Shown in pieces: positions 43,902-52,227 of a stretch of 64,000 nucleotides of DNA. Source of the DNA: Streptomyces parvus (GTDB lineage Bacteria > Actinomycetota > Actinomycetes > Streptomycetales > Streptomycetaceae); NCBI RefSeq assembly GCF_014648875.1, contig NZ_BMRY01000004.1, forward strand, positions 664,930-728,929. Reading direction: 5' to 3'. Position 1 is the first letter of the stretch; each line of letters opens with the position of its first letter. The notes under the pieces are model-generated. The model worked only from the letters and a program-made list of their open reading frames with translations. It was not told where the DNA came from and did not search any database. Position numbers and translations under genes: made by a program.

Positions 43902-43982
43902 TCGTGTGTGGGCGCCCCCGAACGGGTGGGATCGCGGAGCCGTACGGGGGTTCGGAGCAATCCGGCCGCTTCCCGGTTCCGA

Positions 43983-45566
43983 ATGAGGACCGTGAGGATC
44001 AACCGCACCGCCCTGACCCGCAACGCCCTCGCCGCACTGAGCGGACTGCTCGCGGGGTTCGCCGCGCTGACCGCCGCCGAACTCGTATCGGCCGCCGTCA
44101 GACCCGAGGCGAGCCCCGTCACGGCGGTCGGCGGAGCCGCCATCGACCGGACGCCCACGGGGGTGAAGGACTGGGCGATCCGGACGTTCGGCGAGAACGA
44201 CAAGATCGTCCTCCAGCTCGGCATCGTCGTCACGCTCGCCCTCTTCGCCGTCGCCGTCGGTCTGCTGGCGCTGCGCCACCGGCGTACGGGCTCCGCCGCC
44301 GTCCTGGTCTTCGGCGCGGTCGGCACGGCGGCCGCCGTCAGCAGGCCGGACTCCACCGGGTTCACCGACGGGCTGCCGTCCCTGGTCGGCGCGGTGGCCG
44401 GGGCGATCCTGCTGTACGTCCTCGTCGGCAGGCTCACCCGGCCGCGCACCGTCGCCGGGGAGGAGGACGAGAGCGGCTGGGACCGGCGCGGCTTCCTGAT
44501 CGCCGCCACCGCGGCGGCCGCCGCCTCCACCGCCGCCGGGGCCGTCGGCCGGGCACTCAACAGCCGCAGCGCCCAGGACGCGGTCGCCTCCCGGGACGCG
44601 GTCCGGCTGCCCGCCCCGGCCTCGGCCGCGAAGCCGATCCCGGCGGGAGCACAGCCGAGGGTGCGCGGCATCAGCTCCTTCACCACGCCCAACGACGACT
44701 TCTACCGGGTCGACACCGCCCTCGTGGTCCCCAAGGTCGACGCGAACACCTGGCGGCTGCGCATCCACGGCAAGGGCGTCCGCCGGGATCTGGAGTTCAG
44801 CTACCAGGACCTGCTGGACCGACCGCTGATCGAACGCGAGATCACCCTGTGCTGTGTCTCCAACGAGGTCGGCGGCCCCTACATCGGCCACGCCCGGTGG
44901 ATCGGCGTCCGCCTGGCCGATCTGCTCAAGGAGGCCGGGGTGAAGCCGCCGTCGCGGGGCGGCGAGGCGGACCAGATCATCTCCCGCTCGGTGGACGGCA
45001 TGACGCTCGGCACCCCCGTGGAGGACGTCATGGACGGCCGGGACGCGATGCTCGCCGTCGGTATGAACGGCGAACCGCTGCCGTTCGTCAACGGGTTCCC
45101 CGTCCGAATGCTCGTGCCCGGACTGTACGGGTACGTCTCGGCCTGCAAGTGGATCGAGGACATCGAGCTCACCACGTTCGACGACTACGACGCGTACTGG
45201 GTGAAGCGCGACTGGGCCCGGGAGGCCCCGATCAAGACCCAGTCCCGGATCGACACGCCCAAGCCCTTCGCGCGCCCCGAGGCGGGCACGGTCATGGTCG
45301 CCGGGGTGGCGTGGGCCCAGCACCGGGGCATCGAGAAGGTCGAGATCCGCGTCGACGACGGCCCCTGGCGGCCTGCCCAGCTCGCCGACGAGGCCACCGT
45401 CGACACCTGGCGCCAGTGGACCTACCCGTGGAAGGCGACCCCGGGCAGCCACACCCTCACCGTCCGCGCCACGGACGGGACGGGCGAGACGCAGACCGAG
45501 AAGCGCACGAAGACCGTCCCGGACGGGGCGAGCGGATGGCACTCGGTCGTGGTCACCGTCGACTGA
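43983..45566 (+). CDS. Membrane-bound molybdopterin oxidoreductase (sulfite oxidase fold) with internal Tat motif
   Basis: A 527-residue protein. I use ATG 43983, and GTG 43992 is also possible. Three to four hydrophobic segments lie at about 12-38, 74-97, 103-120 and 131-151. A twin-arginine motif R168-R169-G-F-L then precedes another hydrophobic stretch of about 20 residues. The C-terminal part is the sulfite-oxidase-like molybdopterin domain with the Mo-ligand cysteine region ITLCCVSNEVGGPYIGHARWIGV and the dimerisation domain (VMVAGVAWAQHRGIEKVEIRVDDGPW). The catalytic domain should face outside after Tat export of the folded, cofactor-loaded part. The electron acceptor and substrate are unknown. 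Confidence 0.9.
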   Translation: MRTVRINRTALTRNALAALSGLLAGFAALTAAELVSAAVRPEASPVTAVGGAAIDRTPTGVKDWAIRTFGENDKIVLQLGIVVTLALFAVAVGLLALRHRRTGSAAVLVFGAVGTAAAVSRPDSTGFTDGLPSLVGAVAGAILLYVLVGRLTRPRTVAGEEDESGWDRRGFLIAATAAAAASTAAGAVGRALNSRSAQDAVASRDAVRLPAPASAAKPIPAGAQPRVRGISSFTTPNDDFYRVDTALVVPKVDANTWRLRIHGKGVRRDLEFSYQDLLDRPLIEREITLCCVSNEVGGPYIGHARWIGVRLADLLKEAGVKPPSRGGEADQIISRSVDGMTLGTPVEDVMDGRDAMLAVGMNGEPLPFVNGFPVRMLVPGLYGYVSACKWIEDIELTTFDDYDAYWVKRDWAREAPIKTQSRIDTPKPFARPEAGTVMVAGVAWAQHRGIEKVEIRVDDGPWRPAQLADEATVDTWRQWTYPWKATPGSHTLTVRATDGTGETQTEKRTKTVPDGASGWHSVVVTVD

Positions 45567-45578
45567 CCACGACGGCCC

Positions 45579-47228
45579 TCACGGGAGGAAGACCCTGGCC
45601 ACGGCCTCCTTCAACCCGGCCACCGTCGGCGGACGGAGACAGGCCGTCAGATATCCGTCCGGGCGTACGACGAAGGCCGCGCCCTCGCCCGACCCGTACT
45701 GGAGCGCGAACTCGCCCCGGCTGTCGTGGTGATGCGGGATGCCCGTCCACCGGTCCGGGGCGCCGGCGGGCAGGATCCGGTGCGTGTCCATCCGGCCGCC
45801 GGTCAACTCCCGTGCGGCGGAAGCGAGATCGAGGGGCGTGTCGCCCGCCGGGTGGTCCCCGTACACCAGCAGGACGTGACCGCGACCGCGCAACAGGTCG
45901 AAGAGGCGCACCGGGTGGGCGGCGATGTCCCCGGTGAGGCCTCCGCAGTCCGGGGCCCGGTCGCCCGGCCGCAGCGGGGCCGGGTCGTCCGGGGCGAGGG
46001 GCGTCACCAGCGGGCTCTCCCGGTAGCCGACCAGGAGCTGGGCCTCGCGCAGCAGCAGCGTCTCCCGGTCGTCCGGGTCGGCCTGCACCCCTTCGGCGGC
46101 GTGCCGGACGGTCCGGCCCACCACCTCCTCGCCGACCGGGTGCCGCTCCGCGTCGTACCCGGCGAGCACCTGCGGCCCCGCCGCGCCCTCGACGGCGAGC
46201 GCCAGCTTCCACGCCAGGTTGCAGGCGTCCTGGATCCCGGTGTTCATGCCCTGGGCGCCAGTCGGCGGATGGATGTGCGCCGCGTCCCCGGCGACGAACA
46301 CCCGGCCCTCCCCGTACCGGTCCACCAGCCGGTGGCTGATCCGGAACACCGACGACCAGCGCAGCGCGGACGCGGTGACCGGCTCCGGCGCCAGCCGGTC
46401 GAGGACCTTCTGGATGTCCGGGAGCGCGGGGGCCGTACCGCCTTCCAGGCCGTGCGTCACCCCGTCACCGCCGCCCGCCGCCCCGGCCGCCTCCGCCTGC
46501 CGCGCGGCGGACAGCTCCGGCGGCACCAGCATCGACATCCGGTAGCGGCCGTTCCCCGGAAGCGGGATGCAGACCAGCAGATCGTCGATCGCGCCGTCCT
46601 CGCCGCGGTGCATCGAGCGCACCCCGTACCCGGCCGGCAGATCCCACCCCACCTCCACATCGGCGAGCATGTACTCCTCGGGGAACGCACCGCCCTCGAA
46701 GCTGAGCCCGAGCCCCTTGCGCACCGCCGAGTGCGCACCGTCGCAGCCCACCAGGAACCGCGAGCGGACCTCCACCTCGTCCCCGGACGTGGTCGTCAGC
46801 CGGCTGGTCACCCCGGCGGGGTCCTGGGCGAAGCCCACCAGCGCGGTCGACCGCTCGATGCCGGTCCCGTAGCGCCCGAGGAACTCCTCCAGCAGCCGTT
46901 CCGTGTCGCACTGCGGCAGCGCGGCGAAGCCGTACGGCACCTCGGGCGGCAGGACCAGCTCGACCCGGCCCTGCTCGGCCCCGTTCTCGTACGTCAGCTG
47001 CCCGCGCATCGGGACCGCCGCGTCCAGCACCTCGCGCACCAGGCCCATTCGCTCGAAGAGCTCCAGGGTGCGCGGCTGGACGCCCACCGCCTTGGCGTAC
47101 GGCAGCCGGGCGGGCAGCCGGTCCACGATCCGGCAGGCCACCCCCGCACGCCGCAGTTCGGCGGCGAGCGTCAGGCCGACCGGGCCCGCGCCCACCACGA
47201 GGACGTCCGTCGATTCGCTGCGTGCCAC
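45579..47228 (-). CDS. FAD-dependent aromatic monooxygenase (PheA/TfdB/RdmE type)
   Basis: The 549-residue enzyme starts at GTG 47228 (VARSESTDVLVVGAGPVG) with GGGAG upstream. Longer frames add a Pro/Arg-rich stretch without support. FAD motifs in order are GxGxxG (VVGAGPVGLTLAAELRRAG), the DG region VGCDGAHSAVRKGLGL and the GD motif VFVAGDAAHIHPPTGAQGMNTGIQDACNLAWKL. A C-terminal thioredoxin-like domain (about 430-549) is typical of phenol hydroxylases. It hydroxylates an aromatic or polyketide substrate using NAD(P)H and O2. No biosynthetic cluster is evident. The MpaB-type gene lies 81 bp upstream on the same strand. Confidence 0.92.
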   Translation of the reverse strand: MARSESTDVLVVGAGPVGLTLAAELRRAGVACRIVDRLPARLPYAKAVGVQPRTLELFERMGLVREVLDAAVPMRGQLTYENGAEQGRVELVLPPEVPYGFAALPQCDTERLLEEFLGRYGTGIERSTALVGFAQDPAGVTSRLTTTSGDEVEVRSRFLVGCDGAHSAVRKGLGLSFEGGAFPEEYMLADVEVGWDLPAGYGVRSMHRGEDGAIDDLLVCIPLPGNGRYRMSMLVPPELSAARQAEAAGAAGGGDGVTHGLEGGTAPALPDIQKVLDRLAPEPVTASALRWSSVFRISHRLVDRYGEGRVFVAGDAAHIHPPTGAQGMNTGIQDACNLAWKLALAVEGAAGPQVLAGYDAERHPVGEEVVGRTVRHAAEGVQADPDDRETLLLREAQLLVGYRESPLVTPLAPDDPAPLRPGDRAPDCGGLTGDIAAHPVRLFDLLRGRGHVLLVYGDHPAGDTPLDLASAARELTGGRMDTHRILPAGAPDRWTGIPHHHDSRGEFALQYGSGEGAAFVVRPDGYLTACLRPPTVAGLKEAVARVFLP

Positions 47229-47309
47229 CGGGGTCTCCCGTCGTGGGCCCCCCTCGTACGGTCCCCTCCATCGTCCTGTCAACGGCGGCACCCGGCACCC
47301 GGGCGGCGC

Positions 47310-48176
47310 TCAGCCTCCCGCGGGCGGGGTCATCGCCCACCGGATGGTCCTGGTCAGGGCCTTACCGGCGGGCCGTACGCAGACCTCCTCGACCCCCGGC
47401 ACCCGGGGCAGCCGCAACGGCTCCCGGGCCCACGGCGGGAGTGCGGCCACGGCGTTGGCGGCGAGTACGGCGTACGGGGGGCGGACCGGCCAGGGCAGCG
47501 GCGGGTGCAGGAGGATGAAGCGGGCCGCGTCCAGGGCCTCCCGGGTGGCGCGCAGCTCCGGGCGGTAGGCGGCGATGCGCTCCGCCAGCTCCGCCCGGTC
47601 GTGCGGCGGGTCGGGGATGCCGAGGGCGTGGGCCACCGTCGCCATGTCGTGGATGTACCCGTCGCACCCGGCACCGTCCAGCGGCCGTGCCCCGTACCGC
47701 TGATGGGCGCGGAGAAAGCTGTCCACCTCGGCGATGTGTACCCAGCACAGGAGGTGCGGATCGGCCGCGTGGTACGGCTCCCCGGAGGGCGCCCTCCCGC
47801 GTACCCCCTCGTGCACGGACCGTACGCGGTCCACCGCCTCCTGGGCGTGCTCGGCCGTGCCGAACGTGGTCACCGCCAGGAACGTGCTGGTCCGCTGGAG
47901 CCGCCCCCACGGATCGCCCCGGAACCCCGAGTGGCCCGCGACGGCGGCCATGGCGAGAGGGTGCAGAGACTGGAGGAGCAGGGCGCGCAGCCCGCCGATG
48001 AACATGGACGCGTCCCCGTGCACCCGGCGCACCGGCCGGTCCGGGCCGAACCAGCGGGGGCCGGGCGTCTGGTGGATCCGGGCCCGGTTCTCCGGCCCGG
48101 AAGGCCCCGCCACCCGGGCGAACAGGCTCCTGCCGAGACGTTCCCGCACTCCGGAGCCGGACGCCGCCTTGTCCAT
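47310..48176 (-). CDS. DUF2236 / MpaB-type heme oxygenase family protein
   Basis: A 288-residue protein starting ATG 48176. The family signature is seen in VRRVHGDASMFIGGLRALLLQSLHPLAMAAVAGHSGFRGDPWGRLQRTSTFLAVTTFGT. Further on are LLCWVHIAEVDSFLRAHQRYG and DGYIHDMATVAHALGI. Relatives include the fungal MpaB oxygenase and the latex-clearing protein Lcp, which bind heme b through conserved histidines. Several candidate histidines are in the segments above. The substrate is unknown. It is on the same strand as, and close to, the lipoate ligase (40 bp upstream) and the FAD monooxygenase (81 bp downstream). Confidence 0.88.
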   Translation of the reverse strand: MDKAASGSGVRERLGRSLFARVAGPSGPENRARIHQTPGPRWFGPDRPVRRVHGDASMFIGGLRALLLQSLHPLAMAAVAGHSGFRGDPWGRLQRTSTFLAVTTFGTAEHAQEAVDRVRSVHEGVRGRAPSGEPYHAADPHLLCWVHIAEVDSFLRAHQRYGARPLDGAGCDGYIHDMATVAHALGIPDPPHDRAELAERIAAYRPELRATREALDAARFILLHPPLPWPVRPPYAVLAANAVAALPPWAREPLRLPRVPGVEEVCVRPAGKALTRTIRWAMTPPAGG

Positions 48177-48216
48177 ACGACCCAGTATGCGGCGGCGCCC
48201 ACCCGCCCAGGGAGCC

Positions 48217-49281
48217 CTACGGCACCCGGGCCGTCCACTCCGGCGTGGCGAACTTGGTCCGTACGAGTTCCTCCGCGCGGGCCAGCTCGGCGTCGGTCAC
48301 GCTTCCGGTGGTGAGGCCGTGGCGCCTGCGGAACGAGTCGATCATCCGCTCGATCACCACCTGGCGCGGCAGCCCGGTCTGCCGCCGCAGCGGGTCCACG
48401 CGCTTCTTCGCCGACCGGGTGCCCTTGTCCGACATCTTCTCCTTGCCGATGCGGAGCACCTCCAGCATCTTGTCGGCGTCGATGTCGTACGCCATCGTCA
48501 CGTGGTGCAGCACGGCCCCCGGCCCGCCGTCCGGCCCCACCACCCGCTTCTGCGCGGCTCCCGCGATCTTGCCGACCTCGGTGGCGATGTCGTTGAGCGG
48601 CTGGTACCAGGCCTTGATGCCCATGTCCGCGAGGGCTTCCAGGACCCAGTCGTCCAGATAGGCGTAACTGTCGGCGAAGGACAGCCCCGACACCAGCGCC
48701 TGCGGCACGGCGAGCGAGTACGTGATGGTGGAGCTGGGCTCGGCGAACATCGCGCCGCCGCCCGAGATCCGGCGCACGACGTCCACGCCGTGCCGCTCCA
48801 CACCCGCCGGGTCCACCTCGTTGCGCAGCGACTGGAAGCTGCCGATGATCACGGCGGGGGAGTCCCACTCCCAGACCCGCAGGGTCGGCGGCCGCAGTCC
48901 CGCCGCCACCTCGGCGGTGATCACCTCGTCCAGCGCCATGTGCAGCGCCGGCGACTGGGGCGTGTCGTGGATCAGCTGCCAGTCGTAGTCGCTCCACTCC
49001 GTGGCCCGCGCCAGCGCCCGGCGTACGGCGATGGCGACGCCCTCCGAACTCAGTCCCAGCATCACCGTGGAGTCGGGCAGCGCCGCCTCGATCCGGGCCG
49101 CGAGCCCGGCGGTGTCGGTGGTGGCCGGAGCGCCCTCCAGCGCCGCGTCGATCGCGAGGATCGCCTCGTCCGGTTCGAGGAAGAAGTCCCCGGCGACCCG
49201 GACGTTCCGCAGCGCCCCGCCCGCCACCTCCAGGTCCACCACGACCAGCTTGCCGCCGGGAACCTTGTACTCACCGTGCAC
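48217..49281 (-). CDS. Lipoate-protein ligase family protein with N-terminal accessory domain
   Basis: A 354-residue protein starting at GTG 49281 (VHGEYKVPGGKLVVVDLEV), with GGAGG upstream. The first about 90 residues resemble the small domain that lies at the C-terminus of E. coli LplA, so here it is in the reverse order. The catalytic BPL/LplA fold follows: PPTLRVWEWDSPAVIIGSFQ, the conserved VVRRISGGGAMFAEPSSTITYSL, and the KIAGAAQKRVV lysine region. It attaches lipoate or octanoate to E2 or GcvH domains. Its place 152 bp downstream of the valine-degradation operon suggests supply to the lipoylated branched-chain keto-acid dehydrogenase. Confidence 0.88.
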   Translation of the reverse strand: MHGEYKVPGGKLVVVDLEVAGGALRNVRVAGDFFLEPDEAILAIDAALEGAPATTDTAGLAARIEAALPDSTVMLGLSSEGVAIAVRRALARATEWSDYDWQLIHDTPQSPALHMALDEVITAEVAAGLRPPTLRVWEWDSPAVIIGSFQSLRNEVDPAGVERHGVDVVRRISGGGAMFAEPSSTITYSLAVPQALVSGLSFADSYAYLDDWVLEALADMGIKAWYQPLNDIATEVGKIAGAAQKRVVGPDGGPGAVLHHVTMAYDIDADKMLEVLRIGKEKMSDKGTRSAKKRVDPLRRQTGLPRQVVIERMIDSFRRRHGLTTGSVTDAELARAEELVRTKFATPEWTARVP

Positions 49282-49433
49282 AGCGCCGCCTCCAGCTCTC
49301 TCCGATGGCCCGGCTCGCCGCATGGAGCCGGACACAACCGGATACAACGCTCATCGCGGAGTGAATCATCCCGGCGCCCGACCCGCGCCGGCCTCTGCGG
49401 CGGCGCGGGTCGGCGGCGGACTCGGTGGCGGGC

Positions 49434-50243
49434 TCAGCGGTGCGTGAACTCCGCGGGCCGCTTCTCGGTGAACGCCTTCATGCCCTCCTTCTGGTCGGCC
49501 GTCGCGAACACCGCGTGGAACAGGCGGCGTTCGAAGCGCACCCCCTCCGCGAGCGTCGTCTCGAAGGCCCGGTTCACGGCCTCCTTCGCCATCATCGCGA
49601 CCGGCGCCGACATGCCCGAGACCGTCCCCGCGACCGCGAGCGCCTCCTCCAGCAGGTCCGCGTCGGGCACGATCCGGGAGACGAGTCCGGCCCGCTCCGC
49701 CTCCTCGGCGTCCATGTTCCGGCCGGTCAGACAGAGATCCATCGCCTTGGCCTTGCCGACCGCCCGGGTCAGCCGCTGGGAGCCGCCGATGCCCGGGATC
49801 ACCCCGAGCCGGATCTCCGGCTGCCCGAAGACCGCCGACTCCGAGGCGATCACCAGGTCGCACAGCATCGCCAGCTCGCAGCCCCCGCCCAGGGCGTAGC
49901 CCCGTACGGCGGCGATCGTCGGGGTGCGGAGCTGTCCGAGCCGGTCCCAGGCGGTGAACCAGTCGCTGAGATACATGTCCATGTAGCTCTGCGGCTGCAT
50001 CTCCTTGATGTCCGCCCCGGCCGCGAACGCCTTCTCCCCGCTGCCGGTGATGACGATGCAGCCGACGTCCGGGTCGCGGTCGAGCGCCTCCGTGGCCTCG
50101 ACGGTCTCCCGCATGACGTCCAGGCTCAGCGCGTTGAGCGCCTTGGGCCGGTTCAGGGTGAGCAGGGCGGTACGGCCGCGCCGCTCGACCAGGATGGTGC
50201 TGTACGGGCCAGGGGTGGCCGCGCTCTGGTTGTTCTCGCTCAC
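49434..50243 (-). CDS. Enoyl-CoA hydratase
   Basis: The 269-residue crotonase-fold enzyme starts at GTG 50243 (VSENNQSAATPGPYST) in a GTGA overlap with mmsB. Both catalytic glutamates are present in RGYALGGGCELAMLCDLVIASESAVFGQPEIRLGVIPGIGGSQRL, and the oxyanion-hole segment is AFAAGADIKEM. In valine breakdown it would hydrate methacrylyl-CoA to 3-hydroxyisobutyryl-CoA. It is the last gene of a five-gene operon with four-base overlaps at every junction. Confidence 0.93.
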   Translation of the reverse strand: MSENNQSAATPGPYSTILVERRGRTALLTLNRPKALNALSLDVMRETVEATEALDRDPDVGCIVITGSGEKAFAAGADIKEMQPQSYMDMYLSDWFTAWDRLGQLRTPTIAAVRGYALGGGCELAMLCDLVIASESAVFGQPEIRLGVIPGIGGSQRLTRAVGKAKAMDLCLTGRNMDAEEAERAGLVSRIVPDADLLEEALAVAGTVSGMSAPVAMMAKEAVNRAFETTLAEGVRFERRLFHAVFATADQKEGMKAFTEKRPAEFTHR

Positions 50244-51163
50244 GGGGTGGCGCCCTTCTCTGCGTCGGCGGTGGTGGAAGCGGCCCGGATGGCCCGGACG
50301 ATCCCGGAGAAGTCCTGGTCCGCCCCGCTGCCCTCGGCGAATTGGGCGTACAACTCCGCTGCCCTGAGCCCCAGTTCGGCGTCGACCCCGCCCGCGCGCA
50401 CCGCGTTGGCGGCCAGCCCGAGATCCTTGGCCATCAGCGGGGCGGCGAACCCGGGGCGGTAGTCGCGGTTGGCGGGGCTGCCCGGGACCGGGCCGGGGAC
50501 CGGGCAGTTGACGGTGAGCGCCCAGCACTGGCCGGACGCCGCCGACGCCACGTCGAACAGCGCCTGATCGGAGAGGCCGAGGCTCTCGGCGAGCACGAAC
50601 GCCTCGCTGACGGCGATCATCGAGACGCCGAGGATCATGTTGTTGCAGATCTTCGCGGCCTGCCCGGCGCCCGCCGCCCCGCAGTGCACCGCCTTCTTCC
50701 CCATCACGGACAGCAGCGGCTCGGCCTCCGCGAACGCGGCTTCCTCGCCCCCGGCCATGAAGGTGAGCGTGCCCGCCTCGGCCCCCACCACCCCACCGGA
50801 GACCGGGGCGTCCAGGGAACGGTGACCCGCCGCCGAGGCCGCCGCGTGGGCCGTCCGGGAGTCGGCCACGTCGATGGTCGAGCAGTCGACGAACAGGGTG
50901 CCGGGGCGGGCGGCGGCGAGCAGTCCCTCCGGCCCGTACAGGGCGAGGACATGGCGGCCCGCGGGCAGCATCGTGATCACCGCATCGGCGGTCGCGGCGG
51001 CCTCGGCGGCGCTCCCCGCCCGCTCCACACCGCTCTCCACGGCGGCTGCCAGGCACGACTCCACCAGGTCGTGGCCGAGGACCCGGTGTCCTGCCCGGAC
51101 GAGGTTGGCGGCCATCGGGCCGCCCATGTGGCCCAGTCCGATGAAGGCGACGGTCGTGGTCAC
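50240..51163 (-). CDS. mmsB: 3-hydroxyisobutyrate dehydrogenase
   Basis: The 307-residue enzyme starts at GTG 51163 with GGAGG upstream. The NAD-binding motif is VAFIGLGHMGGPMAANLVRAGH, the substrate loop is DAPVSGGVVGAEAGTLTFMAGG, and the catalytic lysine lies in GAGQAAKICNNMILG. It oxidises 3-hydroxyisobutyrate to methylmalonate semialdehyde. It overlaps both neighbours by four bases and sits between the 3-hydroxyisobutyryl-CoA hydrolase and the enoyl-CoA hydratase. Confidence 0.95.
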   Translation of the reverse strand: MTTTVAFIGLGHMGGPMAANLVRAGHRVLGHDLVESCLAAAVESGVERAGSAAEAAATADAVITMLPAGRHVLALYGPEGLLAAARPGTLFVDCSTIDVADSRTAHAAASAAGHRSLDAPVSGGVVGAEAGTLTFMAGGEEAAFAEAEPLLSVMGKKAVHCGAAGAGQAAKICNNMILGVSMIAVSEAFVLAESLGLSDQALFDVASAASGQCWALTVNCPVPGPVPGSPANRDYRPGFAAPLMAKDLGLAANAVRAGGVDAELGLRAAELYAQFAEGSGADQDFSGIVRAIRAASTTADAEKGATP

Positions 51164-52227
51164 CAGGGCACCTCCTGCGGTGAGTCGGATACGGCGAGGG
51201 ACAGCCCCTCGTCGCCGGTCGGTGCGAAGTACCGGGCCACGTCCGCGTCCGTGACCTCCACCAGCGTCCCCGGGGTCCAGCGCGGGTCCCGGTCCTTGTC
51301 GATCACCTGGGCCCGGATGCCCTCCACCAGGTCGGCGGAGGAGAGAGCGGCGCAGGAGACGCGGTACTCCTGTTCCAGCACCCTTTCCAGCGGGCCGAGT
51401 TCGCGGGCCCGGCGCAGTGCGGCGAGGGTGACCTTCAGTGCGACGGGGGAGCGGCCGAGGATCGTGGCGGCCGCTTCCTGGGCCGCCGGGGCGTCGGAGG
51501 CGAGCAGCCGCTCCACGATCTCCTCGACCGTGTCGGCGGCGTAACAGTGGTCGATCCAGGCGCGGTTGTCCTCCAGCACCCCGGGCGGCGCCTCCCGGAC
51601 GTGGCGGTGCAGCACCGCCGCCGGGGGCTCGGTCCGCAGCGCGGCGAGGAGCGCGGGCAGCTCGTCCGCCGGTACGAAGTGGTCGGCGAGCCCGCACAGC
51701 AGCGCGTCCCGGGCCCCCACCACGGCACCCGTCAGGGCGAGATGGGTGCCCAGCTCCCCGGGGGCCAGCGCCAGCAGATACGTCCCGCCGACGTCCGGCA
51801 CGAAGCCGATCCCGGTCTCCGGCATGGCCACCTTGGACCGCTCGGTGACGATCCGGACGCTGCCGTGCGCCGAGACGCCGACGCCGCCGCCCATCACGAT
51901 GCCGTCCATGACCGCCACGTACGGCTTGGGGTAACGGGCGATCCGGGCGTTGAGCCGGTACTCGTCGCGCCAGAACGCCGCCGACGCCTTCCCGCCCGCG
52001 CGGGCGTCCTCGTAGATCGACCGGATGTCACCGCCCGCGCACAGACCGCGCTCCCCGGCCCCGGTGATGACGACGGCTTCCACCTCGGGGTCGTGCTCCC
52101 ACCGGTCGAGCGCGGCCGTGATCGTCTCCACCATGGGACGGGTGAGGGCGTTGAGCGCCTTCGGGCGGTTCAGGGTCACCACCCCCGTACGCCCCTCGGT
52201 GTGCACGAGCACGTGCTCCTCGGTCAT
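51160..52227 (-). CDS. 3-hydroxyisobutyryl-CoA hydrolase
   Basis: The 355-residue crotonase-superfamily protein starts ATG 52227. It is longer than the hydratase and shows the hydrolase features LCAGGDIRSIYEDARAGG and GGGVGVSAHGSVRIVTERSKVAMPETGIGFVPDVGGTYLLALAPG, with Glu and Asp in the active-site positions known for HIBCH. The C-terminal extension VLEQEYRVSCAALSSADLVEGIRAQVIDKDRDPRW is also typical. It releases free 3-hydroxyisobutyrate from its CoA ester, the step unique to valine degradation. It overlaps the acyl-CoA dehydrogenase stop and the mmsB start by four bases each. Confidence 0.93.
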   Translation of the reverse strand: MTEEHVLVHTEGRTGVVTLNRPKALNALTRPMVETITAALDRWEHDPEVEAVVITGAGERGLCAGGDIRSIYEDARAGGKASAAFWRDEYRLNARIARYPKPYVAVMDGIVMGGGVGVSAHGSVRIVTERSKVAMPETGIGFVPDVGGTYLLALAPGELGTHLALTGAVVGARDALLCGLADHFVPADELPALLAALRTEPPAAVLHRHVREAPPGVLEDNRAWIDHCYAADTVEEIVERLLASDAPAAQEAAATILGRSPVALKVTLAALRRARELGPLERVLEQEYRVSCAALSSADLVEGIRAQVIDKDRDPRWTPGTLVEVTDADVARYFAPTGDEGLSLAVSDSPQEVPW

